Assembly (NCBI GenBank): GCA_951213105.1
Contig: OX578144.1
Location: forward strand, 78,486,801-78,550,800
Source of the DNA: Amaurobius ferox
Taxonomy: Eukaryota; Arthropoda; Arachnida; Araneae; Amaurobiidae
Reading direction: 5' to 3'
Length of the DNA stretch: 64,000 nt
The position numbers and the translations under genes were made by a program. The notes below the pieces were generated by a model. The model worked only from the letters and a program-made list of their open reading frames with translations, did not search any database and was not told the origin of the DNA. Below, piece by piece: positions 34,019-45,975 of this stretch (position 1 is its first letter; each line of letters opens with the position of its first letter).

Positions 34019-34912
34019 TCAACACTTTACAACATAGTTGAAAAGTGTTTATGATTTTGTTCATTCTGTCTGTCCGTTCGCACGATAACTGCCGTAAAAA
34101 TGACTATATCAAAATAAAATTTTAGAATGTTGTTGAGACGGTCTGTGGGATATATGGGAATGTAAATGAATAATATCACCCAATTAGTTTTGGTTTGACC
34201 CCGGGTTAAAAAAATGAAATACATTGAACCCTATGGGAGCTAATTTTTCAAACATTTTTTAAGCAAAACTAAAATTCACAAATTGGTTCAAAAATTTTAG
34301 GAAATATTCAAATTATTCTATAAAATATATAAAAAAAAATTCAGCAAAATATGTTCGGTAGTTTTTAAATAAAAATTAAAATAATAATTAAATCCATACT
34401 ATATGAAGATATCACGTGACCCACTTCAAAATAAAATATGGCATCCATCTTGTGTTAAAATCGTTATTTTTAAAGTTCTTCTTAATTTATATTTAGTGTT
34501 ACATCCGTCCTAAAACAGCTTTATTTATTTTTTTTTTCTGTGCATCTATATACTACGCCAACGCAATTACAATATGTTTTAGCTTAAATGATCATCAAAC
34601 TTTGACTATTTTTACAACGAGGCCTAACTTTAATGAATGTAAAATGTAAACAAGTTGATATGAATATGTAAATGAGTTGAAAAAAATTTAGCAATTCATA
34701 TACAAGAAAAATTATTTAACTCTTGAGTCTGGAATGAAAGTGTATGAAATATTCGCTGCTTTTACATAGAGAGCCAGACGATTTATATTTCGATGACGTC
34801 ATTTGAATAAATTTTGAATGGCGTTTTAAACGTGGAGTTAGAAAATACTTTTACCTCATTATTGTGAAAGTATATGTTTTAGCTTAACTAATCATCAAAG
34901 TACAGATGCCAC
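34019..34912 (+). repeat. Repeat family C, copy C3 (truncated)
   Basis: Starts at the AACACTTTACAACATAGTTG hairpin end, continues through CTGTCTGTCCG, GCACGATAACTGCCG and the ACCCCGGGTT block, and stops inside the internal repeats. It is joined to a (ACAA)n tract at 34915-34940. The missing 3' end may have been lost at the microsatellite. Confidence 0.8.
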
Positions 34913-34948
34913 AGCAAACAAACAAACAAACAAACAAAAATAAATAAA

Positions 34949-35561
34949 TAAAGCGGTTTTAGGGCGGATGCAACACTAAATATAAATTAAAAATAATTTT
35001 AAAGGCTCACGATTTTGACACAAGATGGATGCCATGTTTTATTTTGAAGTTTGTCACGTGATCTCTTCATATAATATGGGTGTAATTATTATTTTTATTT
35101 TTATTTTAAAAACTACCGAATATATTTTGCTTAAATTTTTTTTACATATTTTATGGGATAATTTAAATATTTAATAAAACTTTCGAAGCTATTCGTGAAT
35201 TTTAAATTCACTTAAAAAATGTCTAAAAAATTATGTCCAATAGGGTTCAATGTATTTCATTTTCTCAACCAGGTTTCAATCCAAAACTAATCGGGTGATA
35301 TTATTCATTTACATTCCCAAATGTCCTACAAACCGTCTCAACAACATGCTAAAATTTCATTTTGATAAAGTCATATTTAAGGCAGTTATCCTGCGAACGG
35401 ACAGAAAGACAGACAGAATGAACAAAGTCATAAACACTTTTCAACTTTGTAAAATGTTAAAAACATTGCCTCTGAATGTGTCGTATTTTAGAGATGTTAA
35501 AAAAAATTATAGTTGGAAATTGTTTTATAAGCAATGCTTTATGCATGATTGATCTTTCTTG
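34949..35561 (-). repeat. Family C fragments C4 in mixed orientation
   Basis: 34949-35458 is the left half of C in minus orientation (GGTTTTAGGGCGGATGCAAC to ACTTTTCAACTTTGTAAAAT). 35459-35561 is a C 3' end in plus orientation (ATGCTTTATGCATGATTGAT plus CTTTCTTG). The juxtaposition implies rearrangement. The 100-codon frame at 35250-35552 is an artefact of these repeats. Confidence 0.75.
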
Positions 35562-35604
35562 TATTTACATTTAGTGTTGCATCCGTCCTAAAACTGCTTT
35601 ATTT

Positions 35605-37262
35605 TTAACACTTTACAACAAAGTTGAAAAGTGTTTATGACTTTGTTCATTCATTCTGTCTGTCTGTCTGTCTGTCTGTCCGTTAGCACGATAACTGCCG
35701 TAAAAATGACTTTATCAAAATGAAATTTTAGTATGTTGTTCAAACGGTCTGTGGGACCTATGGGAATATAAACAAGAAAGATCAATCATGCATAAAGCAT
35801 TGATTGTGAAACACTTTCCAACTTCAATGCAATTTTATTTAAAAAAAGTCGAAAATGCAATACATTCCTCGGTAATATTTTAAAACTTCTCACAATACTA
35901 CATTGATTTATTATATTTGAAAACTTAAACCTTCATTGAAAAAAATGAACTTCATTCAAATGACGGCATTGAAATATAAATTGCCTGGTTTAAATATCTC
36001 TAAAATGCAATACATTCCACGGTAATATTTTTAAAACTATCATAATACTATGATAATTTATTACATTTGAAAACTTCATCGAAAACAACTGAAATAAATT
36101 CAAATGACGTCATAGAAAAAATAACACGCCTGGATCTCTCTATAAAAGCAGGATTTCATTCATTTCATTCATCACAATACTATAATAATTTATTTTATTT
36201 AAAAATTAAGACCATGGAGCTACAATTCATAAACTCTGTGCTTAAAACTTCATCGAAAAAAATCGTCCTTCTGTTTATAAAATCAATTAATATTTCATTC
36301 ATATCAGCCATGCAGACTCCATGGACTGAATTATTTTGTGTTAAAGAAATACAGTAATTCTAATACAACTCATTCTACATATTTTGCTGTTTACATTTTA
36401 CATAGGTGAAAAATAGGCTTAGTTGTAGAAATAATCAAATTTGAACGAGAATTTAAACTCTATATTGTCATTGTGTTGTTTTAGTATGCAGATGCACAGA
36501 ATTTAAGCAAAAATAAAGTAGTTTTAGGACGGATACAACACTCAATATGAATTAAAAAGAACTTTAAAAAATCACGATTTTGAAACAAGATGGATGCCAT
36601 ATATCATTTTGAAGTGGGTCATGTGATCGTTTCATATCATGGTCACGTGATCGTTTCATATAAGATGTGTAATTATTATTTTAATTTTTATTTAAAAAAC
36701 TACTGAATATATTTCGCTGAATTTTTTTTATATATTTTATGGAACAATTTGACTATTACCTAACATTTTCGAAGCAATTTGTGAATTTTACATCCGCTTA
36801 AAAAATGTTTGAAAAATTAGGTCTCATAGGGCTCAATGTATTTCATTTTTTCAACCCGGGTTCCGTCCAAAACTAATTGGGTGATATTATTCATTTATAT
36901 TCCCATAGGTCCTACAGACCATCTGAACAACATACTAAAATTTCATTTTGATTAAGTCATTTTTACGGCAGTTATCGTGCTAACGGACAGACAGACAGAA
37001 TGAACAAAGTCATAAACACTTTTCAACTTTGTTGTAAAGTGTTAATAAATAATATCACCCAATAAGTTTTTTATTGAGCCCGGGTTGAAAAAGTGAAATA
37101 CATTGAACCCTATGGGTCCTAATTTTTCAAACATTTTTTAAGTAAACTTAAAATTCACAAATTGCTTCGAAATTTTTAGGAAATATTCACATTATCCCAT
37201 AGAATATATAAAAAAAAATTCAGTAAAATATGTTAAGTAGTTTTTTAATTAAAAATTATTTA
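35605..37262 (+). repeat. Family C host copy split by a nested C element
   Basis: The left piece 35605-35772 (AACACTTTACAACAAAGTTG to GGGAATATAAA) and the right piece 37046-37262 (TAAATAATATCACCC onward) rejoin exactly into the sequence uninterrupted copies show (GGGAATATAAATGAATAAT), apart from one base change. A second C element, 35773-37045, lies between them. Confidence 0.9.
35773..37045 (-). repeat. Repeat family C, copy C5, nested (1.27 kb)
   Basis: A full copy in the orientation opposite to its host copy: CAAGAAAGATC... to ...GTTGTAAAGTGTTAA, with TATAAAAGCAG at 36141-36151. The host sequence continues across the element with no target duplication, placed between A and T. That is how Helitrons insert, although the ends (CTTG rather than CTRR) are not textbook. 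Confidence 0.9.
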
Positions 37263-37653
37263 ATATAGGGAAAAAAATCAAATTCAATTAAATTCTGAAT
37301 TTGGGATATCCTCCAGAAAGAAAAGAGAGAGATATTATATAATAAATATCTTTCCAAGTGTTTAATCATTTTGCATATAAGAGAGGCTTCACATTTTAAA
37401 ATAAATTTGGTAGATAACAATTTTTCATTTTTTTTAAATTTTATATAACTCTTCATGATATACTTATTTGATGGCATTTTTAATGCACTTCCCTACGTCC
37501 TAGAGAGTTAAAATTTGGTACACAGCTTAAATTTGTTGAACATTTTATTCGACAAAAATTTGATGGATCTTTAAATATAGATCATACATTTTTTTCGAAA
37601 TGGCCTGAAAATAATCCCCGTTCACTTCTATAAATCATTGTTGTAATATTGTT

Positions 37654-38483
37654 AAAAATTCTGATGTGGACAGCACATGTCTTTCCCTGCAGACTCATAT
37701 TCGTTCTCTTTATTTCTTCAATAATAATTTGAGTTTATCTGCACAAAATAACAACCATAAGTATTTTAAATGACATTGAATTTACACGTTAAACTTAAAT
37801 TTGGTTCTCATTTGATAGCTGGACTTATTGTCAAAGGTGGCGTAGCGAAAACGCAAAAAAACTAGAATATCTCAAGAACGGCTATTCTTAGAGTAATGGG
37901 GTTAGTCTTATTCTTTTTGTTGTCAAAAATCACGTATAAAATAGGAATTTAATTGATATAATTGAGCACAGGTAGTCTTTTATTTTTATATATAACGATT
38001 TTTGTGGGCCATTTCGCAAAAATAGCCCGTTCTTTTTTCCCGAATCGTACTAGAATAACCTACAAATGATTTATATACAAAATTTTGCCAAATTTGGTAT
38101 ATAAATCACTTGTAGGTTATTGAAATATTATACACCAAATTTTGTTAAATTTGTTCCATTAGTTTTTAGCTAGAGTGGATAAAGGCAATTTCTGCGGCCT
38201 TTTCGCAAAGAAGGCAGATTCTTTTATTACGAACCGTACTATAATCTAATGAACATCAGGATTTCCCATAAAAAACATACCTACCAAATTGTATGAAATT
38301 CGGTCCATTAGTTTTTCAATTAGAGTGGATGTAATATTCACACAGACACACAGAAACATACACAGATACACCCTTACACACACAGACGTCTTCCTAAAAA
38401 TAGTTTTTTCGTGTTCTAGAAGTCCCAAAACGTGTAGATCCTTTGAAAATTCGAGTTCCGATCTTCGGCACGATTCCAATACT
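37654..38483 (-). repeat. Repeat family A, copy A5
   Basis: Reverse full-length copy: AATTCTGATGTGGACAGCAC, CTTTCCCTGCAGACT, TCAAAGGTGGCGTAGCG, two internal units with the AAATTTG palindromes, a (CA)n-type tract at 38340-38385, and ATTCCAATACTTT at the hairpin end, which is decayed. Frames on both strands across the (CA)n tract are not genes. Confidence 0.8.
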
Positions 38484-38499
38484 TTGAGTACATACACAC

Positions 38500-39242
38500 A
38501 TATATTATCTGTGCATCTGTGTATTATCTGTGTATCTAAATTCCGTGCCTATGCAATTACAATAGTTGTGATTTTAAATGATCCCTAAACTTTTATTATT
38601 TCTTCAACGAAGCCTAATTTTAACATATGCAGAATGCAAATAACTCAAGCGATTGTAAGATGAATTACATAAGAATTGCTGAATTTTTTTCACACAAAAT
38701 TATTTAGCTCTGGAGTCTGGAATACAAGTTATATGAATGAAATATTCATTGATTTTGCATAAAGAATCAGATGATTTATATTTCGATACAGTTTTAAATA
38801 TTTAAGTATAATAAATTACTGTAATACTGTGATAATGTAAAAGATATCACCACTGAATGTATCACATTTTAGAAATTTTTAAATGAAATTACATTTCAGT
38901 TGGAAAGTGTTTCATAATCAATGCTTATGCATGATTGATCTTTCTTGTTGTATATTATCGGTGTTTCTAAATTCTGTGCCTACACGATTACAATATTTTT
39001 GATTTTATTTTTCAAAGCAAAATTATTTAGCTGTGGTGTCTGGAATATAAGTGATACGAATGGAATATTCATTGATTTTACTTAGATCGAGAAGCAAGCG
39101 GTTTTATAGCATTGCTATTTTTGATGAAGTTTTAAATTTCCAAGTAAAAAAATTATTGTACTATGATAATTTAAAAAACATCACCGCTGAATCACCGTTT
39201 ATTCACGCCGTAAATATAACAGTCTGATTGATCTTCCTGCTA
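38500..39242 (+). repeat. Family C, two tandem decayed 3' pieces (C6, C7)
   Basis: C6 (38500-38945) ends TTATGCATGATTGATCTTTC plus TTG. C7 (38947-39242) repeats the same order in more diverged form and ends CTGATTGATCTTCCTG. Both start near 'AAATTCxGTGCCTA' and lack the left hairpin. The head-to-tail order suggests tandem duplication or repeated truncated insertion. Confidence 0.7.
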
Positions 39243-39705
39243 GAAAATTAAACAAAATATTTGAAAACTTAGTTTAATAGAGTACATAAAAATATTTTAC
39301 TGATTTCAGCCCTGTAAATATAAATGTATTCTAACATTCATCTTTACAAAGCTGACTTAATTCTAATCGCAAAAATTCATGTTTGATTCATTTAAATAAT
39401 CACCGCTTCGCAGTCCACGCCTTAAAGACATACACACATCTTTCCAAATTTGTTCGAAATGGGTTCAGGTGATCTTACAACGTGCTTATTCGTCATAATC
39501 TTGAATTTTAAAATGTTAGGGAAAACAACACTTTCTCTAAACGCGAAAGTAAAAATTATAACTATCATGTTTATAAATTTTTAGTGCTTTTTTCAAGAAA
39601 GCAGACATTAGAGAATTTTCTTATTTTTGTTTTCTTCAAGGAAGTACTAATAATGGGTGACAGGAATTTTCTATACTATTGTTTTTATTAAAAACTTTTC
39701 CTTTC
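39243..39705. other. Non-genic stretch
   Basis: No recognised feature between the C pieces and the satellite array. Confidence 0.4.
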
Positions 39706-41168
39706 AACATATATCTCTTAGGATCTACTATATACAGATCTTTGATGCTGACTGATATGGATTCAACATCGAATTCTAGAGAGGGTAGGGGGTTGGAGGG
39801 TTCACTAAAGATTTCCTTGAAACATCTATTTCTTAGGATCTACTTGCTATACACATAACTTTGATGATGACATATGGATTCAACATCGGATTCCAGAGAG
39901 AGTTGGAGGGTACACCAAATATTTCCTTGCAACATCTATTTCTTAGGATCTGCTATATACAGAGTTTTGGTGATGACTGATTTAGATTCAACATCGAATT
40001 CCAGAGGGGTGCGTGTTGGAGGTTTCACCAAAGATTTCTTTGCAACATCTATTTCTTAGGATCTGCTATATACAGAACTTTGATGATGACTGATATGGAT
40101 TTAACATCGAATTCCAGAGTGGGGAGGGGGTTGGAGGGTTCACTAAAGATTTCCTTGCAACATCTATTTCTTAGGATCTGCTTGCTATACACAACTTTAA
40201 TGATGACATATGGATTCGACATCGAATTCCAGAGAGGGTTGGAGAGTTCACCAAAGATTTCCTTGCAGTGTCTATTTCTTAGGATTTGCTATATACAGAG
40301 CTTTGATGATGACTAATATGGATTCAGCATCGAATTCCAGAGGGGTGAGTGTTGGAGATTTCACTAAAGATTTCCTTGCAATATCTATTTCTTAGGATCT
40401 GCAATATACAGAGCTTTGATGATGACTGATATGGATTTAACATCGAATTCCAGAGAGGGGAGGGGGTTGGAGGGTTCACTAAAGATTACCTTGCAACATC
40501 TATTTCTTAGGATCTGCTATATACAGAGCTTTGATGGTGACTAATATGGATTCAGCATCGAATTCCAGAGGGGTGAGTGTTGGAGATTTCACTAAAGATT
40601 TCCTTGCAATATCTATTTCTTAGGATCTGCTGTATACAGAGCTTTGATGATGACTGATATGGATTTAACATCGAATTCCAGAGAGGGGAGGGGGTTGGAG
40701 GGTTCACTAAAGATTTCCTTGCAACATCTATTTCTTAGGATCTGCTATATACAGAACTTTGATGATGACTGATATGGATTTAACATCGAATTCCAGAGAG
40801 GGGAGGCGGGTTGGAGGGTTCACTAAAGATTTCCTTGCAGCATCTATTTCTTAGGATCTGCTTACTATACACAACTTTAATGATGACATATGGATTCGAC
40901 ATCGAATTCCAGAGATGGTTGGAGGGTTCACCAAAGATTTCCTTGCAACATCTATTTCTTAGGATTTGCTATATACAGAGCTTTAATGATGACTAATATG
41001 GATTCAGCATCGAATTCCAGAGGGGTGAGTGTTGGAGATTTCACTAAAGATTTTCTTGCAATATCTATTTCTTAGGATCTGCTATATACAGAGCTTTGAT
41101 GATGACTGATTTGGATTCACTATAGAATTCGAGAGGGGGGGATAGGGTTGGAAGGTTCACTAAGGATT
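39706..41168 (+). repeat. Satellite array, 108-116-bp unit, ~13 copies
   Basis: The anchor TATTTCTTAGGATCTGCTAT recurs at about 39718, 39833, 39943, 40056, 40171, 40279, 40392, 40507, 40620, 40735, 40851, 40959 and 41072. Units also share AACATCGAATTCCAGAG and AAAGATTTCCTTGCAA. Length variants recur in order (115-108-113 from 40056, 116-108-113 from 40735), so there is higher-order structure. Short frames around 61 codons appear repeatedly but shift frame between units, so no protein is called. Confidence 0.95.
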
Positions 41169-41340
41169 TCCACGTTCGGTTCTGGAGGTGTCACATCCTG
41201 TTTTTTGAAAATTTGTTTGACTGTATAAAATAAGTGTGCAAAATAGTATAAAATAATTCTGACATCGGAAATGAAGTGCACACATCATATGCCACCATAT
41301 GAAGGCTCATTCACAAATTTCTTACCTGTATTCTCTCAAG
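41169..41340 (-). repeat. Dispersed repeat D, copy 3, bordering the satellite
   Basis: Reverse-oriented match to 27735-27975 (TTCGGTTCTGGAGGTGTCAC; GAAATGAAGTGCACAC; ATGCCACCATA). It starts directly where the satellite unit breaks off, so the array probably grew next to or from this element. Confidence 0.65.
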
Positions 41341-42968
41341 CAGAATTTAAATTCATTATGACTAAAAAGTTCAACTATGACTTTTATATTCATTTCACAT
41401 GCACATGTATGTACAGTACAGGAAGCAAAATGTTACCTTGAATGAATACTTGCTAAAGCGACACGATACGACAAACACGCAAACACTAAATGATGAATGA
41501 ATGCGCAGAGAACAGCGCAACACATCTCTGCTCTACAATTTATTGAGTGGTTACGACGGTATCACGCCACTCTGCAATTCACAAAAGAGAAAAATTGGTT
41601 TTCAACTTCGCACGTATGCTCATTTCGATTTCGGTTTATCATAGATGGAAGGTTTTACTTGACTCAAAGTAATACAGGGTTCTTAGGAAAATCAATACGG
41701 GGACCAGAACTGGCCCATGTTAAATTTGATAACTTTATGTTCCCTTTTTTCAGAAACTACAAATACCATCAGCAGTTCAAATTCGTGAAAAGACTGAAAT
41801 TGTCGGTTGTCATAGAAGTTCGTAAAATTGCGGTAAATAGCAAGTTTTCTTGCTGCCGTAGCAGTTAACAGGTATTCCATGTTGATGAGTGCATAATAAG
41901 CGCGAAACCGGTCCATGCATACTGTTATCTGCAATAGGAGTGTCTTCTTTACTAATAACAGTGGTGAATTCTGGTCTAAAAAGCAGGTCAAGTGGCAATG
42001 CGTTTTATCTCCCCCCTCCCTCCCCTCCGCCACGTTGTCAATCGCACTGAAATACTCAGTATTTAATGGCGACAAGATAAAACAAATAATGTTATTACTA
42101 TAGTGTTACTCATTATAACCAAGACAGGGATTTTGTGGCGGAAAAAAATAACGGAATTCGTCAAGCATTCGTCGAAAGTTCCAAAAATTTGTGCATATTC
42201 CGCGAAAAGTTACATTCCAACAATGAATAAACTTTAAATTCTAAACTTTTTCAATGTAATAATTAAAATTGTGAAATTTTTAAATTATAAAAGACAAATC
42301 CTCCACAGCTTCAAGTACTCTCACTTTTATAGAAAACAGTAAGCAAGGCCGGCAAAATAATTTGTTCAGATTTTTGCATCTTGTTAGACATGGGTACAAA
42401 CCGGATTGAGAAACCTTAAAATTCCGAGTATAAGCGTGCGCTTTATCCTTATGTACACTCTTGAGGAGTGGTCTTTATTATTTTTATCTTTTCTGCTAAA
42501 TTTTTACTTATTTCCAATAATTTTTGAATAATACATTCATTGATCTGGCACAAACTAATTTTCCAGTTAAAGAATTTTAAAAACAGAAAAAAATTAAGCT
42601 GCTTTACTTATCACCAAATTGACAGTATAACAAAAAATATTGCAGCGCTTCAAATAAAACGAAATACTTTTAACAGCTCAATTTTTATTTACTTCAGAAA
42701 ATTTTTAAGTTATGATTTCCCTCAAGATCGCAGTTTTTAATAAAAATTTTAAAACATTTATTTTTATTTAAAAGAAAGAAGCAAATTATTTACCTTCAAA
42801 ATCTCGCGTTAAAATGTGCACACGCATGATTTGAACATACTATAAACATTTCTATAAACATTTCTATAAACATTTCTATAAACATTTATACTATAAAACT
42901 AAAAGTGTGTTGCTCAGCAGTTGTCTAGATAGGAAAAAAAGCATAAAAAAAACCTGAACACAGACTCA
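41341..42968. other. Low-repeat stretch with overlapping frames
   Basis: Moderate-GC sequence with open frames on both strands: 41497-41868 plus, 41692-42075 minus, and 41810-41998 minus with no ATG at its start. The longest minus frame stops just before TACAGGGTTCTTAGGAAA (41673-41690), which resembles a MITE E or mariner end. Protein identity is not recognised and at most one frame could be real. The rest of the stretch is AT-rich without features except the minisatellite at 42839-42893. Confidence 0.3.
42839..42893. repeat. 12-bp minisatellite
   Basis: The word TATAAACATTTC is repeated in tandem about 4.5 times. Confidence 0.9.
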
Positions 42969-43045
42969 TGTGCGACAAATGGAAACAAAGAAAATTTTTC
43001 AACTTCTAGTTTGCGAATCATTTAATGTTACAGATATTTTGTTGG

Positions 43046-43637
43046 CTCTCAATGACATTATGCCCGAAATTCGTGGTAGAGTTACAGCTGCTAACCGATG
43101 TTTTTTCGGCCTTAAAAGGTACTTAAAGTCTGACTTCATCAGCAGAAAAACGAAGATTATAATCTACAAAAGTTTAATCAGACCCATTCTTACCTACTCT
43201 GCTGAGACTTGGGCAATGACAGAAAAAGTTAAAGATATCATTTCTGTTTTTGAGAGAAAAATCTTGAGAGGTATTTTTGATGGCTTAAATTGTAACAACA
43301 TCTGGAGAAGAAGAACTAACTCTGAACTTTATAAGTCTTTTAAAGAACCAGATATAGTCCATTACATCACGATTCAGAGAATTAAATGGGTGGGTCACCT
43401 GTGCAGGATGGCCGAAAGCCGTACAACTAAAAAGATCTTCTCGGCCAGACCATTCGGCACCCGTAAAAGAGGAAGACCTAAACTCAGATGGCTCGACTGC
43501 GTGGAAAAGGACTTTAAAATTTTAAACGTTTTGAACTGGAGGTCTTTGGCCAGGGATAGGGGAGCCTGGAGTTCTATACTGCGGAAGGCAAGGGCCCATC
43601 CTGGGCTGTCAGGCCACTGAAGAAAAAGAAAAGAAAA
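43046..43637 (+). pseudogene. 5'-truncated LINE: reverse transcriptase C-terminus
   Basis: Encodes the tail of a non-LTR retrotransposon ORF2: TAANRCFFGLKRYLKS, SRKTKIIIYKSLIRPILTY, ERKILRGIF, WRRRTNSEL, RIKWVGHLCRM and RKRGRPKLRWLD, with the stop at 43618-43620 and an A-rich (AAAAG) tail. The palm motifs, including the YxDD box, lie upstream and are absent. A 14-bp target duplication AGATATTTTGTTGG at 43032-43045 and 43638-43651 marks both borders. The open frame starting at 42970 fuses ~25 codons of flanking DNA to the element by chance. The frame is otherwise intact, so the insertion is recent. The clade (RTE-like?) needs a search. Confidence 0.92.
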
Positions 43638-43966
43638 AGATATTTTGTTGGTGGGAAAGAGAATATTTTGAATAATTTAAATCGACAGTAAAATTCGAAA
43701 TTTTCTATGTATTATCCGGTTCGCCTTAGCACCCCAATAATTTTGGAAATAGAAGTCCCTCAGTTTTCAGATTAGGTCTATCAGTATAGGTAGTAAAGTG
43801 ACCATTCCCGATGTTATTGTAGGGTCTTTAGCAGAGAATTGAAGAAGTTGGGAATTTAAAACAAGGCAACAAGGCGAGAAAAAAGAAGGAGGTGAATTAC
43901 CAAGTTGTAAAGCATCGTCTAATCAATGAATAGAAATCGACATCAGGAACGCACAATACTTGTATA

Positions 43967-44695
43967 CAGGGTGGGTGATTAAAAAAAATGGGTCAAACTT
44001 TACGAGGTGGTAGTACACACCAAACCAAGCATTTTACGTCATAATTTACCGGGTTGGAAATGAAATGTAAAGGTTTACTCGATGGGAAACGGCCGCTCCG
44101 CAAACTTAAAAGCGTCATTTTGGTTGTTATTTTCAACCACGAAGAAGAAAACCACGTTTGCAAATTTTATCTGGGGAAGAAGAAGAAGAACCCTTATGTA
44201 AATTTTCGTAACTAGGCGAGAGGTAAGGAACTATCTGGACGTCACTTTTTACGATCGATGGATTGGGCGAGGTGGTCCCATAGCTTGGCCCCCACGATCG
44301 CCCGATCAGTCGTGTCTTGACTTCTTTTTGTGGCGATATCTCAAAAGTTTCATCTATGACAATTCCCTTGAATCTGAAGAGGAACGTCGCCAGAATTTCG
44401 GCCGCTACTGCCGAAGTGCGCGACCTGCTTGGTCTGTTCGAGAGAGTTCGCCAATCGTGCATTCAGGTTGGCGGTCGCTCTTTTGAGCTATTACCGTAAT
44501 TATTGTTTATTAAATGTCATTTTATAACTTCTAAGTCATTCTTGTGTTTTCGCCTCACCTCATCGGTTTCACCATTAAGCGTCCACTGGCGCCTTTACGT
44601 TTCATTTCCGACCCGATAAACTATGACGAAAAATACTTGGTTTGGTGTTTACGACCACCTCGTAAGGTTTGGCCCATCTTTTTTGAATCACTCTG
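43967..44695 (+). mobile_element. Mariner/Tc1-type element F, deleted (729 bp)
   Basis: Ends CAGGGTGGGTGATTAAAAAA and its inverted counterpart (GAATCACTCTG), with TA at 43965-43966 and 44696-44697. The TIRs are ~105 bp (AAACTTTACGAGGTGGT; ACACCAAACCAAG; GGAAATGAAA). The interior keeps only the C-terminal third of a transposase gene. Non-autonomous by deletion. Confidence 0.92.
44214..44499 (+). pseudogene. Transposase C-terminus in element F
   Basis: The frame at about 44217-44385 reads EVRNYL, DRWIGRGGPIAWPPRSPD and CLDFFLWRYLKSF, the conserved block around the third catalytic acid. The Asp of LDFFLW (44319-44321) is kept. A one-base frameshift near 44375-44385 moves the rest to another frame: RISAATAEVRD, GLFERVRQS, GGRSFELL, stop at 44497-44499. 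The N-terminal part and first two acidic residues are missing. A Tc1/mariner relative of the type common in arthropods. Confidence 0.88.
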
Positions 44696-45526
44696 TATAT
44701 GGAAGGATGAATATCTGTCGTGGTTCACCGATGATAGCAAGCCATTAGGAGTCGTGGCGTGCGCGTCAATTCGTATATCCCTAGAGTCCCTTTATAGATT
44801 GTTATAAATGCACCCCACATATCCCGTTCAGAACGTGCTACTTTAGTAACCGATGAAGTATGACAGATATTTGTTGCTTTCAAAACCCTGAGATATAGCA
44901 ATTAAATGTTACATTTAAAATATGCAAGAAATTCAGTTATTACTATCAAAGCATGACAAAATGACCTGAACGCAGAATTTCAATTTGTTTCGAACGAGTC
45001 ATATGTCGTTTCTTTAATGGATAGATGCACGGAAATTTCTAAATATAACAACTAAATGTTAAAATAGTATATTAATTGCAAATATAGTCAATTATTTGCT
45101 AAGCATAATATTTATATAAATGACCCAGTTGGAACTGAAATGAAATAAATTATGGCTGAAAAGGTCAAATCACTAATTTTGTAAACTGAGGACATAAAGC
45201 AAGTAAAATAATTATAAAAGCTCATGCGGAATAAAATTTGAATTTTATTATATTTCTTTACTTTTCAAATCAAGTCCATTTAAAGTTTTGCATTTCAGGC
45301 CCTCAAATGTGTAGTTCAGCCCTGAATATCCTAAATATTACCTTCGGCTTTATGCAACGTCGTGTCCATTCGCGTGAAGGGAAATTTAATAACATTAAGT
45401 ACGTAGTCACTATATCTTACATAATAAAGGAAAATGTCTGTGTGTGCATGTGTACAGAAATTTAAGAGTCGTACGGCCGTGAAATTTGGTAGACAGGTAC
45501 TTCGGGACCCGAATAAGTGCACCTCG

Positions 45527-45529
<3 letters not shown>

Positions 45530-45613
<84 letters not shown>
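45530..45613. repeat. (TA)n microsatellite, 84 bases
   Basis: Uninterrupted TA dinucleotides on both strands. Long enough to extrude cruciforms and to be length-polymorphic. Confidence 0.97.
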
Positions 45614-45618
<5 letters not shown>

Positions 45619-45879
45619 CCTGTAGTCTGGGTTTAAGCATTTATAGTAATGTACAATTGCTTAATCTGAAACAGGCATTTGTTTGGGTTAATTAGAATTA
45701 AATACTCAGACCTGAAGATGAATTTAATTCTGATTAATCATCGAATTTGGGACGGTGCTGTTCTTTTCTCTTATAGGCATTATGGCCGTGAATTTGCTTC
45801 TATGGTGATGTTAATATTACTTGAATTGTATTTTTATTTTTTTTTATTTTTACTTAATTCTAATTATTACATATTTCAA

Positions 45880-45974
<95 letters not shown>
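45880..45974. repeat. (TA)n microsatellite, interrupted
   Basis: About 95 bases of TA with two single-base interruptions (near 45900 and 45952). Confidence 0.97.

Positions 45975-45975
<1 letters not shown>

Larger units (their letters stand above)
43714..44722. mobile_element. MITE family E, copy E4, interrupted by F
   Basis: The left part (CACCCCAATAATTTTGGAAA; TAGGTCTATCAGTATAGGTA; 'CATCAGGAACGCAC') aligns with E3, and the sequence right of F (TATGGAAGG...CTGTC) continues the same alignment. F occupies a TA inside E4. The far right end is lost or too diverged beyond about 44722. Confidence 0.65.

Noticed and set aside
39874..41075. Repeated ~61-codon frames in the satellite
   Set aside because: Unit lengths are not constant multiples of three, so frames shift. 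No start or splice logic.
39706..41168. CRISPR array
   Set aside because: Units differ along their whole length with no conserved-repeat/unique-spacer alternation, and this is eukaryotic DNA.
42970..43045. N-terminus of the LINE protein
   Set aside because: Lies outside the target-site duplication, so it is flanking DNA.
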